A stretch of DNA of 64,000 nucleotides from an uncultured Collinsella sp. (lineage in GTDB: Bacteria; Actinomycetota; Coriobacteriia; Coriobacteriales; Coriobacteriaceae), in NCBI GenBank assembly GCA_937950325.1, contig CALFDJ010000042.1, positions 1 through 64,000 of the forward strand, written 5' to 3'. Numbering within the stretch: position 1 is the stretch's first letter; the number at the start of each line of letters is the position of its first letter. This document shows positions 41,683 through 49,103 of the stretch, piece after piece. The notes under the pieces are model-generated. The model saw only the letters and a list, made by a program, of their open reading frames with translations, did no database searches and was not told the DNA's origin. A program made the translations under genes and the position numbers.

Positions 41683-41726
41683 CTGTGCGCTATTGCACAG
41701 CGCGAGTATTATTGCACACCGTGTGT
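41683..41726 (-). promoter_or_regulatory. Candidate operators of the TetR-activase operon
   Basis: CTGTGCGCTATTGCACAG (41683-41700) is a palindrome with 6-bp arms. A second related site around 41708-41726 contains TATTGCACA and ACACCGTGTG. TATTGCACA occurs in both, suggesting two repressor sites over the promoter. Confidence 0.5.
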
Positions 41727-41753
41727 ATCAACACGTAAAGGCAATATTTGGGG

Positions 41754-41784
41754 TGTGGCAAAGGGGCTGTCCCCTTGTCACATT
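41754..41784 (+). repeat. REP-like hairpin F1, left of the small-peptide locus
   Basis: TGTGGCAAAGGGG, loop CTGT, then CCCCTTGTCACA. A second direct copy lies at 42190-42218; together they bracket about 400 bases that hold the toxin-like locus. Confidence 0.75.
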
Positions 41785-41839
41785 CAGCGACCGCCTAGGT
41801 TGTGCCAGTTGTGCCTGGCTTTTGGAGCGGCATTGCCGA

Positions 41840-41868
41840 TTGTTCAAAATGTCATTCGTGGGTAGAAT
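41840..41868 (+). promoter_or_regulatory. Promoter of the convergent antisense RNA
   Basis: TTGTTC (41840-41845), 17 bases, TAGAAT (41863-41868). It points rightwards at the 3' end of the small peptide gene and has no reading frame behind it. Confidence 0.55.
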
Positions 41869-41874
41869 AGTGTC

Positions 41875-41960
41875 GACGGCAGCCCAAGTTCTGGAAAGCT
41901 GGGCAGCGCCGTTGTTTGCATTAGGGGGTCAACGCCTTAGCGGCGGCGACCCCTTCTGTT
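41875..41960 (+). ncRNA. Candidate antisense antitoxin RNA
   Basis: Predicted short RNA from the promoter at 41840-41868 to the hairpin at 41925-41953 plus TTCTGTT. It overlaps the last codons and terminator of the oppositely coded 41-residue peptide. This convergent arrangement with a shared terminator is that of the par/fst and txpA-ratA type I systems. Its 5' part repeats two blocks (GTCGACGGCAGC and GGGCAGCGCC) also found in the peptide mRNA leader. Existence of the RNA is inferred. Confidence 0.45.
41925..41953. terminator. Shared bidirectional terminator
   Basis: GGGGTC (41925-41930) pairs with GACCCC (41948-41953) with an inner GCC/GGC stem. The peptide stop codon (41937-41939) lies in the loop region. 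It can end transcripts from both sides. Confidence 0.6.
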
Positions 41961-42062
41961 GCGCTTCGAACGCTGCTTGAGTGCCTCGGAAAGGCCGACA
42001 AGTGCCGTGAAGAACGAGACCAAAGCGGTCAGAAGTCTCACGAAATCAATCAAATCGGTCAT
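41937..42062 (-). CDS. 41-residue hydrophobic/basic peptide, candidate type I toxin
   Basis: The peptide has a single hydrophobic helix (LIDFVRLLTALVSFFTALVG), a short polar turn and a strongly basic tail (KQRSKRNRRGRRR). This is the build of small membrane-acting type I toxins (Fst/TxpA/TisB-like) and of holin-like toxins. The ATG at 42062 is eight bases after GGGAGG; an ATG at 42068 is too close to it. In the mRNA the ribosome site can pair with an upstream CCTCC (42088-42084) around a 5-base loop, which would keep translation low. A LexA-like box overlaps its promoter and an antisense RNA converges on its 3' end. Confidence 0.6.
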   Translation of the reverse strand: MTDLIDFVRLLTALVSFFTALVGLSEALKQRSKRNRRGRRR

Positions 42063-42126
42063 GGGCATCACCTCCCATCAGATGGAGGGCGCTGCCCGAC
42101 ACATGGAGCTGCCGTCAACGATACCG

Positions 42127-42166
42127 ATTCTATCAAAACTTAGTTATATATACGAATATATGTTCG
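42127..42166 (-). promoter_or_regulatory. Peptide promoter with LexA-like box
   Basis: On the minus strand TAGAAT (42132-42127) has TTCGTA 18 bases upstream (42156-42151). Overlapping that -35, CGAATATATGTTCG (42153-42166) differs at one base from the palindrome CGAACATATGTTCG, which fits the CGAAC-N4-GTTCG SOS box of Gram-positive bacteria. LexA control is inference. Confidence 0.5.
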
Positions 42167-42189
42167 CATGCCAAAGGTGCAGGGTTCTC

Positions 42190-42218
42190 GTGAAAAAGGG
42201 GCTGTCCCTTTGTCACAT
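42190..42218 (+). repeat. REP-like hairpin F2, right of the small-peptide locus
   Basis: GTGAAAAAGGGG, loop CTGT, CCCTTTGTCAC, then ATT: a direct copy of F1. It ends on the stop codon of the HAD phosphatase gene. Confidence 0.75.
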
Positions 42219-43075
42219 TATTCGATGACGGTGCGGGAATTTTGCTTGCGCATGGTGGCGAGCATGTGTTTGGGGACGGCGTGGACCATGCAGCTGCCGA
42301 TGGTCGCGCTCGCGGCGGCCTTGGCTGCATCGCTTGCGTTTTTGGTCGTGTAGCTGTGACGAAAACGATTGAGCATGGCGATATCGTTGCCGCCGTCGCC
42401 GTAGACCGCGACCTCATCCTCGGCAATACCGTAGTAGCCCGCCAGCCAGGCCACGCTCTCGCCCTTGTTGCACGCCACGTCCGTGATCTCGAACATCACC
42501 GGATCGAACGGCGCGTTGACCACGCGGTCCGATCGCTCGGCCAAATATGCTTTAAGGTCACGCTCCAGCTCGGGCGAGGTCACGCGGCAGTTGATCTTGC
42601 ACACATCGTGGCGCAGGATGTCACCGATCGACTGGTCGAAATATTGCTCCTCGTGATACCCGCCACGTGCACGCATGCCACGCATCACGATACGCTTGAT
42701 AGGGCTGTCCTTTTTAAAGCCCGCCTGATGCATCTCGAACGAGCCGCTCGAGAACATGCCATCGGGCGTGGAGCAATCAAAGCAAATGTCCGGAAACTCC
42801 TTGAGCAGTTCCTCGGTGATCTGCGGGTCAATGGTCCAGGTTTTGAGCACCTCGCCATGACTGTCGCGCACGATGGATCCATTGGAGCAGCAGGCGTCAA
42901 GCGCCAGGCCCGTAAAGCCATGCTCGCCGATCGGCAGCGTCGAGCGTCCGGTCGCGGGAACCACATGCAGGCCAGCTTCGGTCAGCTCGCGAATGGCACG
43001 GCGGATGGTCCCATCCGCCTCATGCAGGGCGTTCAGCAGCGTTCCGTCTAAGTCACTCGCAAACATCTTGATCAT
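42218..43075 (-). CDS. HAD-superfamily Cof-type phosphatase
   Basis: A 285-residue type IIB HAD hydrolase. Motif I is FASDLDGTLLNA with the nucleophile Asp, motif II is in VVPATGRS, and motif IV is VAVYGDGGNDIAMLNRF. Such enzymes dephosphorylate sugar phosphates, FMN or PLP; no specificity can be read. Start at 43075 (MIKMFAS) after AAGGAGAGG; the longer frame upstream is not supported. Confidence 0.9.
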   Translation of the reverse strand: MIKMFASDLDGTLLNALHEADGTIRRAIRELTEAGLHVVPATGRSTLPIGEHGFTGLALDACCSNGSIVRDSHGEVLKTWTIDPQITEELLKEFPDICFDCSTPDGMFSSGSFEMHQAGFKKDSPIKRIVMRGMRARGGYHEEQYFDQSIGDILRHDVCKINCRVTSPELERDLKAYLAERSDRVVNAPFDPVMFEITDVACNKGESVAWLAGYYGIAEDEVAVYGDGGNDIAMLNRFRHSYTTKNASDAAKAAASATIGSCMVHAVPKHMLATMRKQNSRTVIE

Positions 43076-43190
43076 GGGCGTGCCTCTCCTTCGTCTGCAC
43101 GATATTGTAGACGAAGGAGAGGCATGCCTAAACAATGCCGTCCCGGCGCGGCGTACCACTGTCTCCACAAATTCACGGTCCCCCAGCGCC

Positions 43191-44453
43191 TTAAGACATT
43201 CGCCATAAGCGACTTTTCAGCCGATTAAACAGCGCCGTCGTCGACGTCAGCACCGCCAACATGCCTGCGAATACAATCGCCGGAGCCCATCGATCATATG
43301 CAAGCCCGTAAACCAATTGGCCAATAGGCGTTGCACAGGAAAGTGTCATATAAACGAGTGCCAGCACTTTTCCGCAGAGTTCCTTTGGCGCTGACCGCTG
43401 AACAAATGAAACGATTCCGACCGATGCAATGCTTGCCCACGCCATGACCCATGCCGAGCCGGCCGCAAGCGCGGCAAACGCTAATTCATCAGGACCGCTC
43501 AGTAGCGTGACAATAATCGGTACGACTCCAAAACAAATCATCGCAACATATCGACATATGCCCTTGAAGGAAAAACGATGCGGCCAAATACCGACCAAAC
43601 CACTGCCGACAAAACCACCTAAGCCCATAGCCACCTCAATAATCCCAACAAAGGATGACTGCATTCCGAGATGCTTTGCAACAATAACGGGAGCACCAAT
43701 CGTTAACCCAACTAACGCAAGGTTCAAAATAGCCGCAAGCAAAAACACAACGAGCAATGATGCGTTTTGAAACAGGTACCGAATCGACTCCCGAAAATCG
43801 CTTCGGCATGTCGAGCAAGTCGTACTGTCCCCTGTCATTCCAGATGAGGCATTTTGCTTGAGTGCGCCCCCGAACAGCAGGGCTGACATCGCAAACGTCA
43901 ACGCCGCGGTTTCGCATAGAGCATCGATACCAAAGCACCCATAGACTGCCGTCCCGACTACAAGCCCCAAGATATTGCTCGCCATGGTTACCTGCGAGAC
44001 CAACGCTGTGGCACGCTCAACCTTTTCTTGGCCCATCATGTGCACCGTCTCAATTTGAAGCATCGGTTTCAGCAGCGATTGGATGCCATATTGGACGCAA
44101 AGCATTGCTGCCACGACAACCGCAAGAGGCAGCGAACACTTCATGGGGATAAACAGCAGTGATGCAGCCATCAGAACAATGCCGAGCACCACAAGAACCC
44201 CGCGATGTCTCCCGTGATCCGCCAAGATTCCGCCAGCCGGAGTCGCAAGCACGCCCGGCACGAACGCTATCGCCGCGACAGCACCATATAACGTTGACGA
44301 GCCGCTGCAATCGAACAAGTAAAGCGGGCACGCAAAGCACAGTGCCGACAACATCGAATACGCGCACAGCTGTGCAACAAGAAGACCGAAAAGCCTGATA
44401 GATCGCACTGTTTTTTGCGCCAACGAGACATTGCTCCTCCGCATTCCAGCCAT
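43191..44453 (-). CDS. MFS efflux transporter
   Basis: A major facilitator protein of about 420 residues with 12 hydrophobic helices (LFGLLVAQLCAYSMLSALCF; GAVAAIAFVPGVLATPAGGI; VVFLLAAILNLALVGLTIGA). The cytoplasmic loop motif GGILADHGRHRGVLV matches the MFS signature between helices 2 and 3. It resembles macrolide-type (MefA-like) exporters, but the substrate is not determined. It follows a TetR gene and lies behind matching palindromes, so it is probably a drug- or metabolite-induced pump. Start at 44453 (MAGMRRS) seven bases after GGGGG. G+C looks lower than in its neighbours, hinting at transfer. Confidence 0.88.
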   Translation of the reverse strand: MAGMRRSNVSLAQKTVRSIRLFGLLVAQLCAYSMLSALCFACPLYLFDCSGSSTLYGAVAAIAFVPGVLATPAGGILADHGRHRGVLVVLGIVLMAASLLFIPMKCSLPLAVVVAAMLCVQYGIQSLLKPMLQIETVHMMGQEKVERATALVSQVTMASNILGLVVGTAVYGCFGIDALCETAALTFAMSALLFGGALKQNASSGMTGDSTTCSTCRSDFRESIRYLFQNASLLVVFLLAAILNLALVGLTIGAPVIVAKHLGMQSSFVGIIEVAMGLGGFVGSGLVGIWPHRFSFKGICRYVAMICFGVVPIIVTLLSGPDELAFAALAAGSAWVMAWASIASVGIVSFVQRSAPKELCGKVLALVYMTLSCATPIGQLVYGLAYDRWAPAIVFAGMLAVLTSTTALFNRLKSRLWRMS

Positions 44454-44466
44454 AAGCCTGCCCCCT

Positions 44467-44487
44467 ATACATACCATTAGTATGTAT
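44467..44487 (-). promoter_or_regulatory. TetR operator 1 before the MFS gene
   Basis: Perfect palindrome ATACATAC-CATTA-GTATGTAT (21 bp). It overlaps the likely -10 region of the MFS promoter. Confidence 0.75.
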
Positions 44488-44531
44488 TTAATGACTTGAA
44501 AAGGGCAGCCGTGGCTACCCTTACAAATCAA

Positions 44532-44552
44532 TTACATACCGTCAGTATCTAT
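44532..44552 (-). promoter_or_regulatory. TetR operator 2 after the TetR gene
   Basis: ACATAC-CGTCA-GTATCT with flanking matches, the same spacing and arms as operator 1, 65 bases away. A weak hairpin (AAGGG-AGCC / GGCT-CCCTT) lies between the two sites and may end the TetR transcript. Confidence 0.65.
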
Positions 44553-44553
44553 A

Positions 44554-45216
44554 TTACCACCCAGCACGGTTCCATACGTCCCAAATCTGAGCCGTTGTCT
44601 GGAGCACTTCATTACCCAAATCGAGCCCCACCGCGGCCGCCATCTGCGCCAAACATTGCGCGCGAGCGAGCATTCGATCCTTGGTCTCGAGCGGACGGAA
44701 CAGCGGCAGCAGCCAAAGATTCGCCAACAACGATACGGCCTCAGCCGCTTCGCGCGGGCATTTGCACGCAATGGAGCCGTCGGCGATGCCCTCCTCGATC
44801 ACTGGCAAAAGACAGCCATCGGCCGACTCGTCGAACGAGCCCTGGTACTGCATCGCCAGTAGACGCGAGCTTTTTACCGGATCTGCCGCAGGATGCATGC
44901 GTGCCCATAGCTCAATTTGCGGAACGACAGACTCGGGCGCGTACAGTCGCTTGAGCTTTTGGGCTCCCGTCATATTGCCAGCACCGAGTGTCGCGCGGCG
45001 GCGCTCAACAATCGGAGCCATTGCCCGATCAAATGCGGCGTTGAAAATCTCTTCTTTGCTCTTAAAGTGATGATAGACAGCACCCTTGGTCATGCCATCG
45101 AGGCGGTCGACGATATCTTGAATGCTCGTCCCCTCATAACCCTGTGCGCAGAATAGCTCCAGCGCCGCGTCGAGAATCTTCGCGACTGTCTCCTCGGGAT
45201 ATTTATTACGCCCCAT
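44554..45216 (-). CDS. TetR-family regulator of the adjacent MFS pump
   Basis: About 220 residues with the N-terminal helix-turn-helix (EETVAKILDAALELFCAQGY; EGTSIQDIVDRLDGMTKGAV; YHHFKSKEEIFNAAFDRAM), close to AcrR-type repressors. The start is the ATG at 45216 (MGRNKYP); the ribosome site is poor. The gene lies upstream of the pump in the same direction, and two matching operators sit between them. Confidence 0.88.
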   Translation of the reverse strand: MGRNKYPEETVAKILDAALELFCAQGYEGTSIQDIVDRLDGMTKGAVYHHFKSKEEIFNAAFDRAMAPIVERRRATLGAGNMTGAQKLKRLYAPESVVPQIELWARMHPAADPVKSSRLLAMQYQGSFDESADGCLLPVIEEGIADGSIACKCPREAAEAVSLLANLWLLPLFRPLETKDRMLARAQCLAQMAAAVGLDLGNEVLQTTAQIWDVWNRAGW

Positions 45217-45290
45217 AATCTGTCCATCCGCAACGCAAGTCTTGTGCCTCATTGCAGTATTTTAACGTTGCGGATGGCAGGCGGTCGATT

Positions 45291-45629
45291 CTACACCGCG
45301 GCGGGGCCGTGTTCGCCGGTACGGATGCGGATAACCTCCTCGACCGGCTCGACCCAGATCTTGCCGTCGCCGACGGCTCCGGTGCGAGCAGCGTTGCAGA
45401 TAATCTCGACAATGCCGTCGACATGCTCGTCGGCGCAAATAAGGGTGAACTGTACCTTAGGGATCGTGTTGACAAGCAACTCGTTGCCGCGCACGTATTC
45501 CTTCCAGCCATGCTGCGCGCCGCAGCCCTGCACCTGGTTGATGGTCATACCACGAACATCAGCAGCAAACAGCGCGTCTTTGAGAACCTCAAGCTTCTCG
45601 GCACGAACGACCGCCGTAATTTTCTTCAT
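45291..45629 (-). CDS. glnK: P-II family nitrogen regulatory protein
   Basis: A 112-residue PII signal protein encoded downstream of amt, so GlnK-type. It gates ammonium uptake by plugging the Amt trimer according to 2-oxoglutarate and ADP/ATP levels. ITAVVRAEKLEVLKDALFAA and GAVGDGKIWVEPVEEVIRIR are the conserved ends, with Gln39 kept. The T-loop (CGAQHGWKEYVRGNELLVNT) has Leu at position 51, where enterobacterial PII has the uridylylated Tyr; Tyr45 is the only loop tyrosine. Ribosome site AGAGAGG. Confidence 0.93.
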   Translation of the reverse strand: MKKITAVVRAEKLEVLKDALFAADVRGMTINQVQGCGAQHGWKEYVRGNELLVNTIPKVQFTLICADEHVDGIVEIICNAARTGAVGDGKIWVEPVEEVIRIRTGEHGPAAV

Positions 45630-45678
45630 AGTGAATTCCTCTCTTTAATAAAGAAATGAATTGTCCTTCACATGGCAC

Positions 45679-45696
45679 GGGTTTCCCAGGTGCCGC
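45679..45696 (+). repeat. Partial copy of the amt-glnK hairpin arm
   Basis: GGTTTCCCAGGTGCCGCA, nearly identical to the left arm of the large hairpin at 45739-45841. Confidence 0.6.
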
Positions 45697-45738
45697 AAAC
45701 CAACCTCAGAAATCAAAAAGTTCAACTGACTGGTCTTA

Positions 45739-45841
45739 GCAGGTTTCCCAAGTGCCGCAGATTGCCGTGAAAGAGGAGCGAAGCGTACTTAAGTACGTGA
45801 GCGACGATTGAACGGCAAGGTGCGGTGCTTGGGGAAGCTGC
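45739..45841. repeat. Large imperfect palindrome between amt and glnK
   Basis: About 100 bases. The left arm GCAGGTTTCCCAAGTGCCGC and the following TTGCCGT pair with ACGGCAA and TGCGGTGCTTGGGGAAGCTG on the right. The centre is the perfect palindrome CGTACTTAAGTACG. It ends on the amt stop codon. No coding content. Confidence 0.75.
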
Positions 45842-47118
45842 TAATCGAGTCCGGAGAACGAGGGATACGCGCTCTCGCCGTGTTGACTCGCGTCCAGGCC
45901 CAGCGCCTCGTCGGCCTCGTCCACGCGCAGGCTGCCGTGGAACAGCGCCTTGACCACCGCGGCGGTCACCAAGTCGAGCACCAGTACAATAGCGACCGTC
46001 ACCACAATGCCCAAAATCTGCGAGACGAGCAGCGACACGTCGCCCGTGTAGAACAGGCCACCCTTACCGGTCCACGAGAGCTCCGGCACACAGAACAGGC
46101 CCGTGAGCACGCCGCCCAAGATGCCGCCGATGCCGTGGCAACCGAACGCGTCGAGCGCATCGTCGTAGCCAAACTTGGTCTTAAGATGGCTGATGGCCAG
46201 GTAGCAGACAGGCGAGACGATCAGGCCCATGACCAGCGCCGCCCACGGCTCGACAAAGCCCGCACCCGGCGTGACCACCACAAGGCCCGCAACCAGACCG
46301 GTGCTGGCGCCCACCAGCGTGGGGCGACCGGTATGCACGCGCTCGACGGCAAGCCACGAGACCATGCCCGCCGCGCTGGCCGTCACGGTGTTGAGGATGG
46401 CAAGCGCCGCCACGGCGTCGGCCTTAAACTCGCTGCCGCCGTTAAAGCCAAACCAGCCAAACCAAAGCAGCCCGGCGCCCAGCGCCACAAACGGCACGTT
46501 ATGCGGACGGTAGCTCACCATGCCAAAGCCGCGACGACGGCCGAGCATTAAGCAAAGAATCAGACCCGTGAGACCGGACGAGATGTGCACCACGTCGCCA
46601 CCGGCAAAGTCGAGCGCGCCGATAATGTCGCCGATAAAGGAACCCTCGCCGCCCCAGACCATGTGGGCGAACGGCGCATAGACCACGAGCAGCCAAATGC
46701 CCAGGAAGGCCGTCATGGCACCAAACTTAACGCGGCCGGCCAGGCTGCCCGTGACGATAGCAGCAGTGATCATGGCAAACGCCATCTGGAAGGCGATGTT
46801 GATAATCTCCGGGTAGACGACACCGTCCGCGGCATTGCCCTCGGCCGCCTGCAGCACCTGGTTGAGTACCGGCAGGCACAGCAGCTGGTCAAGGCCTCCA
46901 ATAAACGGGCTGGAACCGTCGCCGCCATAGGCCAGAGACCAGCCGGCAACAATCCACAGCACACCAACCAGGCCAATGGCGCCAAAGCACATAAGCATGG
47001 TGTTGATGACATTTTTGCGCCTGGACAGGCCGCCATAGAAAAACGCCAAGCCCGGTGTCATTAAAAACACGAGCATGGTGCAGACGAGCATAAACGTTGT
47101 CGATCCCGTATCGTACAT
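45841..47118 (-). CDS. amt: Ammonium transporter
   Basis: A 425-residue Amt/Rh channel importing ammonium at the plasma membrane. About 11 helices; the signature DFAGGDVVHISSGLTGLILC near residue 160 and FGCHGIGGILGGVLTGLFC hold the conserved pore histidines. It starts at the ATG at 47118 (MYDTGST) after AAGGGAGAG; a longer frame upstream is not supported. glnK follows on the same strand after a gap of about 210 bases with a large hairpin, the classic amtB-glnK pair in reversed order. Confidence 0.95.
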   Translation of the reverse strand: MYDTGSTTFMLVCTMLVFLMTPGLAFFYGGLSRRKNVINTMLMCFGAIGLVGVLWIVAGWSLAYGGDGSSPFIGGLDQLLCLPVLNQVLQAAEGNAADGVVYPEIINIAFQMAFAMITAAIVTGSLAGRVKFGAMTAFLGIWLLVVYAPFAHMVWGGEGSFIGDIIGALDFAGGDVVHISSGLTGLILCLMLGRRRGFGMVSYRPHNVPFVALGAGLLWFGWFGFNGGSEFKADAVAALAILNTVTASAAGMVSWLAVERVHTGRPTLVGASTGLVAGLVVVTPGAGFVEPWAALVMGLIVSPVCYLAISHLKTKFGYDDALDAFGCHGIGGILGGVLTGLFCVPELSWTGKGGLFYTGDVSLLVSQILGIVVTVAIVLVLDLVTAAVVKALFHGSLRVDEADEALGLDASQHGESAYPSFSGLD

Positions 47119-47316
47119 TCGCTCTCCCTTGGTCGCATGAACGTTGTCGGCGCCCATAATGCGGCCGAGGGGCAACTGGTGTAGACCAGATACGGCGTTG
47201 TTAAACGCGGCGTTGTCGAATGGAAACGGTGCCGCAATCTTGGAAACGGCGCGGCAACGGACGCGAAACGAACGGGAAATACGCGAGCAAGGAAGCCGCG
47301 AGCGCGCCCGTCCCGG

Positions 47317-48336
47317 CTAGCGGCGGAACAGCTCGCGGGCTCGGTCGCGGAGGTCGGTAGCTCGGATGACGCCCTCGTAGCGGTTGATGCGCAAGCGCGG
47401 GAAGGCATTGAAGAAGCGCAGGTCGCGTCGGCTGAGCGACACGCTTGGCACCGGACGGCTCATGCGCTTGCCGGCAAGGCGACGACTGAGCGACGGACGC
47501 GGCATGTTCGGCGCGGCATCGGCCACGCGGCGGGCGGCAAGCGCCAGGCCGCGAGCACCATCCGCGATAAACGTCGGCATCGAAGCCTTCTCGCGCAGGG
47601 CATCGAGCGCGGCGTCACCCAGCTCGGCCAGCCACGCGTTAACGGCACGGCTACGGATGTGCGTCTGTGCCACCGAGCCAATCGTAGAATCGGGAATGCG
47701 CTCGAGCATTGAGTCGGACGCGTCGGCAAGCGACTCGTTGATGCGGTCCGCAAGGTCGGTCCGGACGCGCTCCAGCTGATCAGACAGACGCCGCCAGCTC
47801 GCCAACGAGCACACCGCGTCGACCATCATCGCGACCGCGACGATAAAGGCGGACAACCGCACAATCAGTACCGGCAGATGGCCAAGCAGCCCCAGCAATA
47901 CCGGCTCCACTAAACGGCAAATACACAACGAACCCAAGCCAAACGCGCAGGCCCAGTACAGACAGATGCGTCCGTGCAAGTTAAACGGCAGGTGCGAGTA
48001 ATCCCAAAAGCGAGCGCCCGTTGTTTTTTCCAACAGCACGCCCACGCTGTACTCAATCACGCTGCATACGAGCGCTGCAGCGACAAACTGGCTCGAGGCA
48101 TCCGGAATCCCGCGCAACAGCAACCAGCAGGCAATGCCGCCCACACCATAGATAGGACAACACGGCCCCAGCAAAAAGCCACTGTTGGCAAATCGTCCGT
48201 GATTGAGCATGGCGCATACTGTCGACTCCCATGCCCAACCGCAAAACCCGTAAAAGGCAAACGAGAGCACCAGTGCCGAGAGTGGGCAGGCGGCAAGCGT
48301 CGCGCCGCCAAACGCCATATCAATCGCGGTTTCCAC
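47317..48336 (-). CDS. CmpB-like putative ABC-transporter type IV membrane protein
   Basis: A 339-residue protein with about five helices in its first 180 residues, including the family motif FYGFCGWAWESTVCAMLNHG and GFLLGPCCPIYGVGGIACWL (PF06541, putative ABC transporter type IV). The C-terminal half is a soluble, Arg/Ala-rich region with amphipathic helices. Function is unknown. The GTG start at 48336 uses an AGGAGAGGG site inside the 3' end of the HD gene, whose stop lies three bases upstream, so the two are translationally coupled. Confidence 0.82.
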   Translation of the reverse strand: METAIDMAFGGATLAACPLSALVLSFAFYGFCGWAWESTVCAMLNHGRFANSGFLLGPCCPIYGVGGIACWLLLRGIPDASSQFVAAALVCSVIEYSVGVLLEKTTGARFWDYSHLPFNLHGRICLYWACAFGLGSLCICRLVEPVLLGLLGHLPVLIVRLSAFIVAVAMMVDAVCSLASWRRLSDQLERVRTDLADRINESLADASDSMLERIPDSTIGSVAQTHIRSRAVNAWLAELGDAALDALREKASMPTFIADGARGLALAARRVADAAPNMPRPSLSRRLAGKRMSRPVPSVSLSRRDLRFFNAFPRLRINRYEGVIRATDLRDRARELFRR

Positions 48337-48339
48337 CGT

Positions 48340-48876
48340 CTACCCTCTCCTCTTTTCACTCGATGCTTTACTCACGCTATCGTCCGTCTCGTCCTTGCGC
48401 GGCAGGCGGCCGGCGACCGTCTCACGCAGAGCACACCATTTATCCGCCAGACAAACAATCCACGCCTCGCGACACGTCGGCGGCACCGGCACCAGCGGAA
48501 ACATATGCCGCACGATAATATTCCGCTCTCGCGGCGTCAGCTCAAAATCTTCCTCGGCACGCGCCAGGGCGAAAAACGGATGTCGAAATCCGTGCAGTCG
48601 ATGGCTCGGGTCGGGGTCGTGCCAATCATAGAGAAAGTAGTCGTGCAGCAAGGCCCCGCGCAGCAGCGAGGCACGGTCGATCGAAATGCCAGCACGGCCC
48701 AAGTGCTCGGCAAAGGACAGACTTGCCCGTGCCACCGAGGTCACATGTGCATAGACCGTCACGTCGCCATGCTGGATAAACTCGCGCGTCAGGTCCAAGC
48801 GGCCCGCCTGGGCGAGCTGGCGGGCGGCATCGTCGACCTCGTGCGCGATTTTCTCGGCACGAACGGCATCGGACAT
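48340..48876 (-). CDS. HD-domain phosphohydrolase
   Basis: A 178-residue protein with an HD-type metal site: HGDVTVYAHVTSVARASLSF (first His), RGALLHDYFLYDWHD (His-Asp pair), HPFFALARAEEDFELTPRER and LADKWCALRETV. These proteins hydrolyse nucleotides or nucleotide signals; no substrate is evident. Start at 48876 (MSDAVRA) after AAGGAGG. First gene of a two-gene unit with the CmpB-like protein. Confidence 0.85.
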   Translation of the reverse strand: MSDAVRAEKIAHEVDDAARQLAQAGRLDLTREFIQHGDVTVYAHVTSVARASLSFAEHLGRAGISIDRASLLRGALLHDYFLYDWHDPDPSHRLHGFRHPFFALARAEEDFELTPRERNIIVRHMFPLVPVPPTCREAWIVCLADKWCALRETVAGRLPRKDETDDSVSKASSEKRRG

Positions 48877-49103
48877 GCTGCCTCCTTCCAGCGGCTCACG
48901 GCGGCAAGCCACGGCCTGCACGTATTGAAAAAATCATCATCGAATCTATCAGTATGGCATCGGACAAAACGTTTTGCCCCACCAGTTGTCGAATTACCGC
49001 GCCGCCGTCACATATCAAACGCCAAAATGTGCGAGACTGTCTTGTGCAATTGTGTCGGCCGAGGGAGCGCCGGCGCTCGATTCGCATGGAGTAACCCACA
49101 ACG

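Noticed and set aside
42127..42228. 89-codon plus-strand frame around 41959-42228
   Set aside because: It runs antisense through the small-peptide leader and a REP-like hairpin, and has no ribosome site; the opposite-strand peptide is better supported.
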